Origin: Spongilla lacustris
Lineage: Eukaryota; Porifera; Demospongiae; Spongillida; Spongillidae
Assembly: GCA_949361645.1 (NCBI GenBank)
Contig: OX442415.1
Location: 6,488,899-6,552,898, forward strand
Length of the DNA stretch: 64,000 nucleotides
Direction: 5' to 3'
The position numbers and the translations under genes were made by a program. Below, in pieces: positions 1 to 11,300 of the stretch. A model generated the notes under the pieces. That model worked only from the letters and a program-made list of their open reading frames with translations. It was not told the origin of the DNA and ran no database searches. Position 1 is the first letter of the stretch. Each line of letters begins with the position of its first letter.

Positions 1-924
1 GCCATGTGGTTCAGGTACATCACTACAACACTTCATACGACAATGTCCTACCCTATTTACTTGTGCTTGATACTTAGGTGAATTTGGTGTTGTGTATCAT
101 GCTACACTGACACCAAAGGATGGTCAAAAGCAAGAAGTTGCTGTGAAGTCAGCCAAAAGTATGTCCATAAGTCATTGTTTGACCAATTCATTTTTTATTT
201 TGTTAGTGCAATCTTTAAAAAATCTTTCTGTGTGGCTTCATTTTAAATTCTAAATGTGCAGGGGCAGAAGTAAAATGCAATGGTAAAAACACATTTACAT
301 GTACACTATTCACTTGAAATACAAATACTACCCCATATGCATACATGTACATGCACAAACACACTCAAACTCTCATAGAAGCATATTGCATAGCCAAATC
401 ATAAAGGGCATCAAGTTGTGCTTGGAAACAAACACAGCTGATATTAGTGTTTATCCTGCATTCATGCTAGTGTGTATTGCATTTGTACCTTATGTTTGCT
501 CACATATATATAAGCACTATGTGTTGTGTTTACTTAATATCCCTACGCAGATAAGTACTCTGAAAGTGTCATAAGAAGTTTCTTAGAGGAGTGTTCATTG
601 ATGAAGTCTTTCAGTCATCCCAATGTTTTGGGATTGGTGGGAATGTGTCTGGACTCATCTGATGAAGTCCCACTAATGGTGCTCCCCTTCATGGCTAATG
701 GGAACCTTAAGAAATACCTTCAGCATGCCAGGTCCTTCACAAAGACTGACCAGTACCCTGAGGTGTGTTTGATTAGGTGACATTTGTTTGATTTGTGACT
801 CTACAATTGTATAGGGTTTATCTTGCCATGTTCTGACCTCCATGTGTTTGGACATAGCCAGAGGGATGAGCTACTTGGCTGATAAAAGACTTGTTCATAG
901 GGACCTTGCAGCAAGAAACTGCAT

Positions 925-1044
925 GTGAGTAAACAAAAAGTGCATGTAGTGATTTTTTTTAGGGAGTGAACAATGTTTAATGTTTTAATGAACCCACCTT
1001 CCTGCTTATGGATAGGGCATAGGATGTTTCTAGTGAGTTGAAAA

Positions 1045-1075
<31 letters not shown>

Positions 1076-2122
1076 GCTTTTGCTAGGGTTAGCAGGTCAA
1101 GCCTGCCTCTCTGTCTGAAACCTTCTGTTATGTATAAGTGGTGTTCTTGGGATAGCAACCATAGCCTGCTTGTATATTGCTGACCCTCCCACCACTCCGC
1201 TTGTGCTTCGATTGTACCTTGCACTCATATCGTCATATCATTGTCCCTGGTCGGTCAGTGGTGAGGGCCTCACCATGACATGGTCATGGTGTGGCACATC
1301 TGGTTACACCCAAGACATGACCAGCGTCACTCTTGGACATTGCACCATGACCATGTCATGGTATTGGCGTGACCTTTGTCCCAGACTGGGACTGATGGGT
1401 ACAGCCTGCTAGCAGGGTGACACCTGACCCCCTAGGCCGGTGTGCAAAACTGTTAGCATAGTTGCAGGAAAGTATGAGCATTTGTACAGCATAAAGTGAT
1501 TTGTGTAGGGAGAATGAAGCACAGAATGAGTATTCAATAATACCAATGCCACAGGATAATGTTGCTCAATATGACTCTTCATTAGGCCTTAGTCAGTTCA
1601 GCGAGACATTGTATAGATTTGTTACCACACTATCATTATTAGTTTTGATACAGAGCCTGTGGGCCAACTGTGCATCAATTTCCATCAGCTTAGGCTTGAA
1701 CTGCTAAGAGAAAACAGATCGATCCAGGTTCTTCGCATTTGTAATCATTTTCAAATTGTTTAATAACCTTTTTGAATCCTGCCTGCTTCTTCTATGGCAT
1801 TAGAGCACAGCTCATTCAAGTGCTGCTGGTACCAATTTATTAGGAGCCTCCAGCTTCACATGGGACTGGCTTGCAAGAATATCCACAGTATTGTCTAACT
1901 AAAAATTGAATTCAACAATGGCAACTATATGTAATGCAATTTGAATAATTAATTCAACCTTAATGATTTTTACAACAGAAGGAAACATATTATTTAATTT
2001 CTCCATACTTTCGGCTGCGGCTCACTATATAAGAATGTGTATACATGGCAATTTATTCACAAACAATTATTAACCATGCTATTTAATGTATATTATTAAC
2101 TTTTCACACTAAATATTCGTAG
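925..2122 (+). other. 1.2-kb intron inside the kinase domain, with repeats
   Basis: This intron separates HRDLAARN from DFG. It holds a 30-nt G tract, a block of CATGACATGGTCATGG-type palindromes (about 1255-1385), and a short open stretch after an AG at about 1511 (RENEAQNEYSIIPMPQDN). That stretch is degraded in the inverted copy, so I do not call it an exon. The same block occurs in the matching intron of the inverted copy (about 10380-11560), so these repeats predate the duplication. Confidence 0.6.
1045..1074. repeat. poly(G) tract, 30 nt
   Basis: An uninterrupted run of G in the kinase intron. The corresponding intron of the inverted copy lacks it: the flanking sequence there goes straight from CAAAAGC to CCCCCTTTCAAC. 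The tract therefore grew after duplication, or was lost in the other copy. Confidence 0.9.
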
Positions 2123-2921
2123 GGTGGACATCAACTTAATGATCAAAGTTGGAGACTTTGGACTCTCCAGGGATATATATCAACAGATTACTACAAAATG
2201 TCGAACTTTGGTCTATGTCCAATCAAATGGATGTCTCCAGAGATGATACGTGATGGAATAAGTAGTGAAAAATCTGACATTTTAAGTGTCATGGATACAT
2301 TCACTATTCTTTTGCCAAGATTCAACCCCTTTGTCTTTAAGTAGAATTAGGTTGTGTCTCATACATTATCATGCTGTACATACTTATACTTAATGCATCA
2401 TTGATTATTGAAGAATTAAAACAAAATTCATTCTGATGCAATTTAAGTGTATGATGTGTATAATAAATCCATCAGGTACTATTCCATATCCACAGTGGGC
2501 ATATGGGGTGACATGCTGGGAGGTGTTCAGCATTGGGACAAATCCTTACCCTGGTGTGGAGAATCGTGACATCCTCCAGCATTTGGATGAAGGGCTGAGG
2601 CTGAAGCAAACTATCTTATGTCCTGATCAGATGTGAGCAATAATAAGTGTCACTTTCTATATTAAATGCTTTCTTGCAGTTTTGTATTGATGACGAAATG
2701 TTGGCTGGAGGATGCTCAGGCTCGTCCAACATTTCAGCAACTTGTTTTGGAGTTGGAGGTTCACCAAAACTGACACCAAGATGGCTTTTATTTTAGCATA
2801 GAAGTAATGCCTGCTGATGTAAATAGTTTGAAATAAGAAACTGTATTTCTGTACCATTGAACTTGTCTTGTACGTTGCATTATTTTTCATGACGCTAGTT
2901 AATATGTACAATTAAATCAAA

Positions 2922-3142
2922 AACTTCTCTATCGAGAAAGTGATTGGTGGGATATAGGATTGGTGGTGCAAAAAGCAAGGAAACAAGGTACGGTATGTTA
3001 AAGTGAGGTTTGGTAGGATCCTACAACTCACAGTCCTGAATTTGCAAACGAAGAAGCCTATTTGCAAATGTAGGACTGTTATAGTTGTAGGATCCTACCA
3101 AACCTCACTTTAACATACCGTACCTTGTTTCCTTGCTTTTCT
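2922..3142. mobile_element. palindromic MITE, family A (right end truncated)
   Basis: Inverted arms share GCAAGGAAACAAGGTACGG on one side and its complement on the other, with a short unpaired centre near 3040. The left end (CTTCTCTATCGAGAAAG) is complete. The right arm stops at about 3142, where a LINE-like fragment begins. A complete relative is at 54690-54900. There is no coding capacity. Confidence 0.7.
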
Positions 3143-3300
3143 TCTTCTCCCACAGCAATGGGTGTGATATCATAGGCACTATCTTCTTTTTGCTTGTTCA
3201 AGGTCATCAGATTGCCACCTGCTAAGTATTTGGAGACTATGAGAGGTACCTTACCTGATGCAAGAAGGCTCACAACAGTACCCTTGGGAAATGAACACAG
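3143..3300 (-). mobile_element. fragment of a LINE-like reverse transcriptase
   Basis: A minus-strand reading gives SKYLAGGNLMTLNKQ followed by ITPIAVGE. This resembles the GxxL.AL.KK....RPIAVG segment I recall from a LINE-like reverse transcriptase family common in cnidarians and sponges. It is short, isolated and abuts the MITE at 2922-3142. The assignment rests on one motif, so it is tentative. Confidence 0.4.
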
Positions 3301-3374
3301 AGCTCCCTATATGTCAAAATCTGGCTCAAGCATAGTAAGGAGAAAAATAGGATTTTTGTACATATAACAATGGA

Positions 3375-3605
3375 TTGTGTGGTTGGTGGGGCACATCAGG
3401 CCAAAATTGCCCTGGTATTCTGCCTCATGAGGATGAGGCTGAAAATCGATCTTTTTTATTCATAATAGGTGACATATGAAAGAATATCAGCATGACTCCT
3501 TAGCCCTGGGGTTAAGAGGGGGATTGCAATTGCATTGGTGTAGTTGCTAGGCCAGTGATGGTTCGAACCCTGGTAAGGTCTATGTTTGCTTCGCTTCTTA
3601 ATTTT
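3375..3605 (+). mobile_element. tRNA-like SINE, copy 1
   Basis: The segment ends with a tRNA-type promoter. An A-box-like TGGTGTAGTTGCTAGGCCAG is followed by the B-box-like GGTTCGAACCC. Upstream of it is a conserved block with CCTCATGAGGATGAGGCTG. A second copy in opposite orientation lies at 42505-42735 and shares both blocks. No anticodon arm or full cloverleaf is apparent, so it is not a tRNA gene. Confidence 0.55.
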
Positions 3606-3762
3606 TATACTAAAAGCTAAGTTTAAAAGACTACATGTAGTCCACACCAAAGTTTCTCTGGTGTGCAAAGAGTAAAGAATCATGCCAGGATGATTGCCAC
3701 TGTATGCAACTTGCTATAGCTAGCTATTGGCATTCTTGTTTAGCCACCTAACGACGAGAGAA

Positions 3763-4641
3763 TGTTAGGGGAGGAGTGGGTTAGTTGAGCCACCCCCCTG
3801 TTTTAGCTCCATGAAGAAACATAATAACACATATTGGCAATACGTGCTATGACTAGCATTGTGTTCTACTTTAGGATTTTGTTTTAGTATTCATCAGAAT
3901 GTGAAGTTCAAAAATAAGAATTTTGATGATCAGAGTGAAATTCGATTTGTGCGCTCACAATAACTTTAGTCTTGGGTGTTTGAAAGTACATGTATGCAGC
4001 TATATTTATGTTTATAATAAATTCTATACTTTGCTTCCTTTTTATACAACTTAGCTAGTTACAGGAAAAGTTAGTAGTGGGGTTAGTTGAGCCATTTGCA
4101 AAGGCGGTTAGTTGAGCCATACGCTTTAGCTGCAATTGTATGGCATTAATATGTTTTTTTGATTCACATAACAGAAATAGCGAGCTATGCTTATTTGGCT
4201 ATGGAGCAATCTCAGAAGCATTCTGTTTTTATTTCTAACAGGAAAAATGACAGCGAATCATGTTAAAATCACTTGCCGATCACATTGAAAAAATGTAGTT
4301 GATCAATGATTTGACAATGTAAGGCATAGGCCTACTTATTTTAGCAATTATTGAGCAATGCAACTAACTTTGGCTGAAGGCAGCAAATGGCTCAACTGAC
4401 CCATGTACCTGGCACAACTAATCCACCAAAGTGGATTAGTTGTGCCATTTGACACCTGTTGATTTTTAATAATGTCCTTTTTCTCACGTACATCCCCAGT
4501 CTCTAACATTCCTATGACATGTACCCAAGTGATGCCCCTTTACATCAAACTATTATTCTCTGCTTAATACCAAACCTCAGAGGCAGTATGAAACTGACCT
4601 AAACCTATAAAGTGGCTCAACTAATCCACTCCTCCCCTACA
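3763..4641. mobile_element. non-autonomous DNA element with iterated TTAGTTGAGCCA
   Basis: Terminal inverted repeats match over about 30 bp: AGGGGAGGAGTGGGTTAGTT at the left and the complement of AGGGGAGGAGTGGATTAGTT at the right. The core motif TTAGTTGAGCCA or its complement recurs several times inside (near 4085, 4110, 4390 and 4435). No open frame of useful length is present. The superfamily is not determined. Confidence 0.65.
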
Positions 4642-4937
4642 GTAGTTTGCATCTCCCCCCCTCCCCCCCTCCATCCTTAAATCATAAACTCCTATGGATG
4701 GCAATCATTGCAAACATAACCACTCCCCCCCCCCCCGCTCCCCCCGGGACATTTCTTATGTCCTCCCCTCCTCCTCCCCCCCACCCCCAGCCCCTACCTG
4801 AGACAGACTTAATGTCAATGCCCCCCCTGGACAAGCTTGTGTTTTTTTTTTTTTCCCATCACCCTGGACTTGTAAATGGTCTGCTGGTAGGACCATTTAT
4901 AAGTGAGTTCCGTTCAGTGGTAACTGATAAATGCTTG

Positions 4938-5320
4938 TCTATGGATGGGAATGTCCTTCACAAATGCATGTCCTCAGATCGTCCCCATGGCCACCAGAGC
5001 AAATCAGGTGCTGCTCATTCAGGCTGCACTGGTAACCCCATAACCCCATAAGTCATATCTCTTTTGTGACAGAGTCCTTGGAACTACACCAGAAGCTTCC
5101 AATGAGGACAGCTTTGTTCTTGACATGGCCACAAGCATACACACATGATTAACCTGCATACAACACATGCACACACATATGATGATAATGATTAACCTTG
5201 CAACGTATTTTGATTAACTTTGCAAGGAAGCTATTAGATGCAGCCCCTGATGGCAGGATGGAGGAGGTCAAGTCACACATGCACACATTGATGAAACTGA
5301 CGAGATAAAGAGTGTCTTGT
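4938..5320 (+). repeat. dispersed repeat R2, copy 1
   Basis: This segment matches 44503-44877 in inverted orientation over about 380 bp. Part of both copies reads as the same short peptide ending HSGCTGNPITP and a stop (codons up to 5051 here). I do not recognise it. It could be a fragment of an old element's coding end. Confidence 0.6.
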
Positions 5321-6197
5321 TTCACTCATTTTTATACGCTGCATGCATGAGAACAAACGAAGAAGGAAGTATATGTGCATATTGATGCATGTATTAGGCA
5401 ACCTTGGGATCGTACCCATATATCATATCGTAGCACAAGAGACAGTTTGATCTGCTCGCGTGCAATCAAACACAAGTCGGATCCACTATTTGGGGGTACA
5501 ATGGGTGGAGCGGGGCACGCCTACTCCCAGCTAGCTAGGGGGTATGGGTGAGCACTGTAAGCGGTAAGCCTTTATTAATAAGCTAAAATTACAATAGATC
5601 CGAGATACTAATCGTGCCATACAGCTGCAGAGCTGTGCCGTGACAAAGATTACTTCGCATGGCGAGGAAGTAATTCATCCTGGGTGTCACGTAGAATTTG
5701 GGACCCATAAAGGTCCTGATAGCATACAAATCCTACATCACCAATTTTATTTTATTTTTAATTAAAATTGTGTTTCACTAGGTTTTTTCATAATTATAAT
5801 CCATGCAAACACTTTTTTTTAACACAATTATATAGAACACATAATACTACAGACCTTGGTGTTTTCATACTTTTTTTTTCAAAGTCCATTATTTTTTTTT
5901 TAATGGCTAGCTGGGATTCATGTAAATGGACACCCATGTCCAATTATTATAATATCCTTGCACACATACACCAGAGATAAGCCTGCTAGATAATCACCCT
6001 TTTTTTGCAAACTCAAATTTAATTGTTTTTGTTTCATTGGATGATCTGTATTTGAGTAGGGATATAGAAATACCTACATGTATAGAGATCTTTTATCGCA
6101 TGGCTTAATAGCATTCATCATCTTATCAGTCCGCCATATTGGCGCTCATTTACTATGGAGAAGTATGGGTTTATGTTCGGTTTTGGAATATTATACA
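5321..6197. other. non-coding stretch, nothing recognised
   Basis: AT-rich sequence with several poly(T) runs and no supported gene. A remnant near 5500-5560 resembles the GC-rich MITE ends found elsewhere in the window. Confidence 0.5.
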
Positions 6198-6273
6198 CAG
6201 GGCCGGTGAGAGCCGTAGTGAGGCCCGGGGTAACATATCATTTGAGGGCCCCATAGGCCCTGAAAATACGAGT

Positions 6274-6335
<62 letters not shown>

Positions 6336-6445
6336 TGTGTGTCCCCCTTGAGATTGGCCCGCCGGGCCCCCTATTATACCTTGGGGCCCGGGGTAAGTAA
6401 CTCCGCTTACCCCCCCCCCCCCCCCCCCCCCTCTCACCGGCCCTG
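6198..6445. mobile_element. hAT-like MITE with G tract and TG repeat
   Basis: Termini are CAGGGCCGGTGAGAG and its exact complement. The flanking octamers ATTATACA and ATTGTATA agree at 6 of 8 positions. CAG-starting ends with 8-bp target duplications are typical of hAT elements. The interior contains a 30-G run, a (TG)n tract and a C run. Confidence 0.65.
6274..6303. repeat. poly(G) tract, 30 nt
   Basis: Uninterrupted G run followed directly by (TG)n, inside the hAT-like MITE. Confidence 0.9.
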
Positions 6446-6932
6446 ATTGTATACATTAGTTCATAGTGTTGCGTAGACGTAGATTATTGTGCTCTAACAC
6501 AAAGGGAAGGAGAGGGAGAGGGAGAGGAAGTAGAGGGAGCGAGAGAAGGGGAAGGAGAGCAAGAACAGTTGGAGGCAGAGGCAAGAGTTTAGATATACAT
6601 CTGTAGGAAACTGAATGCACCTTGCTGCAAGCTTTTAGAGACAACAAAAAGGCAGACTTGCTATTGCAACGTATTATCTTAGTTCTTTAGAAATGCTGGC
6701 GCTGTTGCTCTCGATAGGAGACAGAGGGCCTGCATGCATGATTCTTTGTCGTTTTGATACTCCGTCGTGCGACCATTGCAATATAATTATGAAACTATCG
6801 GTAATGAAAATTGATCGGCGCGTATCGCGCACACGCTGAATGAATCAATAGTCGTAGGTATAGGCAGAGCCTAGCTAGCTGAGCAGCTAAATAAAGTTAA
6901 TGTCGCACATATTTATCTTCTGAGGGCCTGGC

Positions 6933-6934
<2 letters not shown>

Positions 6935-6974
<40 letters not shown>
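6935..6974. repeat. poly(G) tract, 40 nt
   Basis: The longest pure G run in the window. It sits between GGCCTGGCGA and CACGTGCCCC. Confidence 0.9.
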
Positions 6975-6977
<3 letters not shown>

Positions 6978-7205
6978 GTGCCCCGACTGCCCCCCTGGAC
7001 CAGTATTGGTGTAAATGAGCATTTCAAGCACGACAGCTTTTGACAACGAAGCCGGAAGCTAATGAGAAGAGGCGTCAACGCGCTCCGGTGCGATACGGTA
7101 TTTGAAAATACCATCGTTTTGTACACTAGCTAGTTGCAAGTCAATATTAGGATTGTATTAAAGGTTTCCCAGCCTTGTCATAGATGAAATAAAATGTTAT
7201 TGGAA

Positions 7206-7239
<34 letters not shown>
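7206..7239. repeat. poly(G) tract, 34 nt
   Basis: Uninterrupted G run about 230 bp from the 40-nt tract. Confidence 0.9.
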
Positions 7240-7241
<2 letters not shown>

Positions 7242-8458
7242 ATTCTACCCTGGAGGTACACTATAGTGCAAAACGTCCAGGGGGACAATTTATTAGGGGT
7301 GACATTGTACACTACGACAACGTTTTCTGTATTTTTCCCACTCCCTGACAACATACATGTACTAGTGTAAAAACAACCATAATGGCAGGGCATTCATTCG
7401 GTCTTCCCTGGACCATCCATATCCACTATGGACTTCTCTCGCACTGCTAAAAATTAACATATTTACCATGTAGAAACAACTGCACTGATGTGCATGGAGG
7501 TGTGAGCAAGACGTTTAATTAGATGCATTATAGCCAACCATGTAATGTCTCAACTAACAGACAATGACATGATCTGAAGAGAAAATTGTATATATCAAAT
7601 TGCTAAGGATGGATTTGAAGGCCTGCATGGGAGAAGGTGTAGTCCAAATAAAGGCTCTAAAATTGGTAAAATAGTACACTTCTACACACAAGCAATAGAG
7701 AGGAATGTCCACTATCACAAATTTCTACTCAAATTCAGATTGACCCGAAGCAAAGATTCCCCATGCAGGACTTTAACTGGGCAACAGCTGTGGATGGAAT
7801 TTATGGCCATGAGCAGCATCTTTATTTGGCATACCTTTGGGACTGTGTATAGCTCATTATGTTCAATCATGTTCAACAAATAGCAAATCATAAAGGGCCA
7901 GCTGGCCATATATAGCTGCCAAAGATGGTTTGATGACTCTCAACTTCCATTCAACTGGCTTCATGAAAAAATAATGCAACTTAGAAGTAAAGTTCAATGT
8001 TAAGGAATTTGAGTTTCTTATTTTATAACTCTCTACAGCAGTAGGCATTACTTCCACGCTAAAATAAAAGCCATCTTGGTGTCAGTTTTGGTGAACCTCC
8101 AACTCCAAAACAAGTTGCTGAAATCTTGGACGAGCCTGAGCATCCTCCAGCCAACATTTCATCATCAATACAAAACTGAAAGAAAGCATTTAATATAGAA
8201 AGTAACACTTATTATTGCTCACATCTGATCAGGACATAAGGTAGTTTGCTTCAGCCTCAGCCCTTCATCCAAATGCTGGAGGATGTCACGATTCTCCACA
8301 CCAGGGTAAGGATTTGTCCCAATGCTGAACACCTCCCAGCATGTCACCCCATATGCCCACTGTGGATATGGAATAGTACCTGATGGATTTATTTTACACA
8401 TCAAACCCTTAAATTTTATTTTAATTCTATGATACGATAAGTATAAGCATGTACATGT

Positions 8459-8545
8459 ACAGCATGATAATGTATGAGACACAACCTAAATCTAGCTAAA
8501 AATAAAGGGGTTGAATGAACATGCTTGGCAAAAGAACAGTTAATG
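8459..8545. repeat. intronic duplication, unit 1
   Basis: About 87 bp containing ATAATGTATGAGACACAACC, closely matched at 10117-10200. The left gene copy has this sequence once (about 2300-2375). Here the two units flank a 1.57-kb block absent from the left copy. Confidence 0.7.
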
Positions 8546-8860
8546 CCAGGCGCGGCGGAGGGTGTCCGTATTTGGGGGGGCAGGGGTAAAAAAAGATAAT
8601 TATATTCATACCCATGCACGTACCGTACGTAGTAGTACCCCTCCCTCCGCCCCTAAAAAAAAAATGGTCCGTGTATAAACAAGTGTATCTTTGTAATCGT
8701 TCATGCTCCTCGTACCCTGTTACAACATTTCAGAAAGAACTGGTACTCCAACAAGATATTTTTTTTTAAGAATAGCACGCAGCTGCGTTAATGATTACGT
8801 CAATACGCACGTTTAAACACGGGCCATTCTTTTCGGTGGGAAATGTACCGAATTCGGTGC
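8546..8860. repeat. dispersed palindromic repeat R1, copy 1
   Basis: Begins CAGGCGCGGCGGAGGGTGTC and later carries AAACAAGTGTATCTTTGTAA, with a matching inverted arm toward 8830. Related copies are at 47175-47350 and 60430-60655. No coding capacity is seen. Confidence 0.6.
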
Positions 8861-9252
8861 ATGATCATTGAATTCCTTGGCTACATCCTCCTATCTCTAT
8901 GCATTGCAAGTTGAAGCAGTTATTACATCTTCTGTCTGTCATGGAGCATCTCAAATAGGTGAACAGTTGTCTCACAGAACTACATCAGTACATGTACTCT
9001 CTTCGAATTTGTTCCCCCAATTCAAAACCGCACTTTTTATAACGTACGTTTGCCTTCGGTATACATGTATTTCACCATGATTCATGCAATAGAACCTGCC
9101 TTCATTTCATCCGTATACACGCACCCAAACAAAACACCGATTAAGTCATTCACAGTAAGCTAGTCTCGTTATTGACAATGGCCTGGGAACCAGTAGTTGG
9201 AACTACTTATCCTGGTCCCCAGTCCATTGTATATCGATCGTTAATAACGAAG
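8861..9252. other. non-coding, with a small foldback at 9158-9250
   Basis: CTCGTTATTGACAATGG at about 9163 is mirrored by CCATTG and TTAATAACGA at about 9222-9250. No gene is seen. Confidence 0.45.
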
Positions 9253-10096
9253 TAGGGGGCCGTTCATAAATTACGTCACGCAAAAGGGGGAGGGAGGGGG
9301 TCTGAACAATTGTGACGGTTTGTGACGGGGGGGGGGGAGGGGGGGTTTAGGCTGGCGTGATGTCACATTTTGAATTAAAATTCATTGTCATGGTTTATGA
9401 TGCACGAGGGTATATAGCGGTTACTAAAATTGATTCATGTCGTGGGTAATATTGATCTACGCGCTCGATGACGGCATCAGTACCAGGCAGTCCACTTGCA
9501 TTTGCTTTTTCGGCCGGTCGTGCAAGATCTGCTCTCTCTATTTCGCTTTAAACGTGATGCTGCAGAAACATATGTTGATTCATAAGCGAGAAAAGCCAAA
9601 TGTAGAGCTAGTTGCTGCCTAGTTGGGCATTGCCTGACTACCGGCGCGTTAATTGACCAAACCGAGTTATTATTACATTAGAGTCACGCGCATCAAGTTG
9701 CTGCCCTATCTGAGGCACAGAGATGAGATAAAGTTGACTGCCTGAAACAGGCTAGGCAGTCTGGATTGGTAAAAATCACTTTGACCTCGAAGGAGTTATG
9801 CCAGGTAGCCCCGCGGCCTAGAATGAAGAAGACCTTCATGCTTGCGACGATGTATGATATATTAGCGAAAACTGTTTCTTTGAACTTTGCTTGCATTATG
9901 GCGCGAAACTGGCTAAATATGCACGCTCGAAGCGATTTATGATTATTCATGAGAGGGGGGGAGGGAGCAAATGTGACGTAATTAAGAGGGGGGGGGGGGG
10001 GGGGGAGAGGATTATTGTGACGGCTCCGTGACGGAGGGGGGGGAGGGGGTCCAAAACAGCCTTAATTGGTGTGACGTAATTTATGAACGGCCCCTA
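9253..10096. mobile_element. DNA element with GGGCCGTTCATAAATTACGT ends, TA-flanked
   Basis: The left end TAGGGGGCCGTTCATAAATT and the right end are inverted repeats of about 27 bp, each flanked by TA, which fits a TA target duplication. The interior has G-rich runs and subterminal TGTGACGG words on both sides. A short open frame (9437-9622, plus) contains a CxxC-like pair but no recognisable transposase. Termini like these recur in many invertebrate genomes. The superfamily is left open. Confidence 0.65.
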
Positions 10097-10116
10097 GCGA
10101 GGCTAACACTATTTAC

Positions 10117-10200
10117 AGCAATGATAATGTATGAGACACAACCTAATTCTACTTAAAGACAAAGGGGTTGAATCTTGGCAAAAGAATAGTGAATGTACCA
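10117..10200. repeat. intronic duplication, unit 2
   Basis: Second unit of the duplication that starts at 8459. It is the copy adjacent to the exon donor at 10210, so it is probably the ancestral position. Confidence 0.65.
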
Positions 10201-11079
10201 TGACACTTACAATGTCAGATTTTTCACTACTTATTCCATCACGTATCATCTCTGGAGACATCCATTTGATTGGACATAGACCAATGTTTGACATTTTGTA
10301 GTAATCTGTTGTATATATATATCCCTGGAGAGTCCAAAGTCTCCAACTTTGATCATTAAGTTGATGTCCACCCTACGAATATTTAGTGTGAAAAGTTTTA
10401 ACTATATAATTATATACATTAAATAGCATGGGTTAATAATTGTGTGTGAATAATTGCCATGTATTCATATTCCTACATAGTGAGCCACAGCCGAAAGTAT
10501 GGAGAAATTAAATAATATGTTTCCTTCTGTTGTAAAAATCATTTCACTCCAGAAGAATTAAATTGCAATACATCTAGTTGCCATGTTTGAATTCAATTTT
10601 TGTGAGATAATACTGTGGATATTTTTGCAAACCAGTCTCATGTGAAGCTGGAGCCACAATTGATATACCAGTTGAATAATTGTCTCCTAATAGGTACTGC
10701 AAAAAACCAGCAGCACTTGAATTAGCTGTGCTCAAATGCCATAGAAGAAGCAAGCAGGATTCAAAAAGGTTATTAAACAACACGAAAATGATTACAAATG
10801 CAAAGACTAGGATCGATCTGTTTGCTCTAAGCCTAAGCTCATGGACATTGATGCACAGTTGGCCCACTGGCTCTGTATCAAAACTAATAGTGTGGTAACA
10901 ATGTCCCGCTGAACTGACTAAGGTCACATGAAGAGTCATATTGAGCAGCATTATTACTCATTTTGTGCAACATATTCCCTAAACAAATCACTCAATGCTG
11001 TACAAATGCTCATACTTTCATGTATCTATATGTTCCATAGCCTAATTAAGGGGTCAGGTGTCACCCTGCCAACAGGCTG

Positions 11080-11300
11080 TACCCATCAGGCCAAGTCTGG
11101 GACCAAGGTCGCACCACTACCATAACATGGTCATGGTGTGTTGTCCAAGAGTGATACTGGTCATGTCTTGGGTGTAACCAGATGTGCCACACCATGATGT
11201 GGTCATGGTGAGTGGTAGGCCCTCACCACTGACCGACCAGGGACCAAGGGTGTCATGTGCAGTACCATGATGCGGTCATGGGTTTGGCGTGGTTGCACTG
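11080..11300. repeat. CATGACATGGTCATGG-type palindromic block
   Basis: Several CCATGAC/GTCATGG palindromes lie in the intron between kinase exons. It is the mirror of 1255-1385 in the left copy. Confidence 0.5.

Larger units (their letters stand above)
1..2773 (+). pseudogene. receptor tyrosine kinase, kinase-domain exons (left copy, 5' end outside window)
   Basis: Seven exon pieces join into a tyrosine kinase domain: 1-14, 78-158, 551-762, 815-924, 2123-2281, 2496-2632 and 2680-2773, all with GT-AG introns except one. They supply the glycine loop (GSGEFGVVYHA), the VAVK lysine (EVAVKSAKS), HRDLAARN (exon 815-924), DFGLSRDIY and PIKWMSPEM (exon 2123-2281), and WAYGVTCWEVFS (exon 2496-2632). 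The reading ends at LELEVHQN plus TGA, so there is almost no C-terminal tail. HRDLAARN marks a tyrosine rather than serine kinase. Two lesions are visible. Exon 2123-2281 is 159 nt where the flanking phases need one more base (mod 3), so PIKWM is out of frame with DFG. The donor at 2282-2283 is TT, where the inverted copy has GT. It is very probably a pseudogene. An inverted paralogue lies at 8082-16007. Confidence 0.85.
6446..8081. other. non-coding stretch with G tracts
   Basis: No gene is supported. A GA-rich purine stretch lies at 6500-6580 and two long G tracts lie at 6935 and 7206. Homology to the left kinase copy's 3' flank begins at about 8030. Confidence 0.5.

Noticed and set aside
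3375..3605. tRNA gene
   Set aside because: Only A-box-like and B-box-like segments are present. I could not fold a cloverleaf or find an anticodon arm.
4647..5051. 134-codon frame rich in proline
   Set aside because: The first half is C-run sequence. Only the last part is the R2 repeat, which is annotated as such.
6171..6456. Glycine- or histidine-rich frames
   Set aside because: These are products of the G tract and TG repeat inside the hAT-like MITE.
10574..10951. 125-codon minus-strand frame in the kinase intron
   Set aside because: The matching region of the other gene copy is interrupted, and no splice sites or motifs support it.
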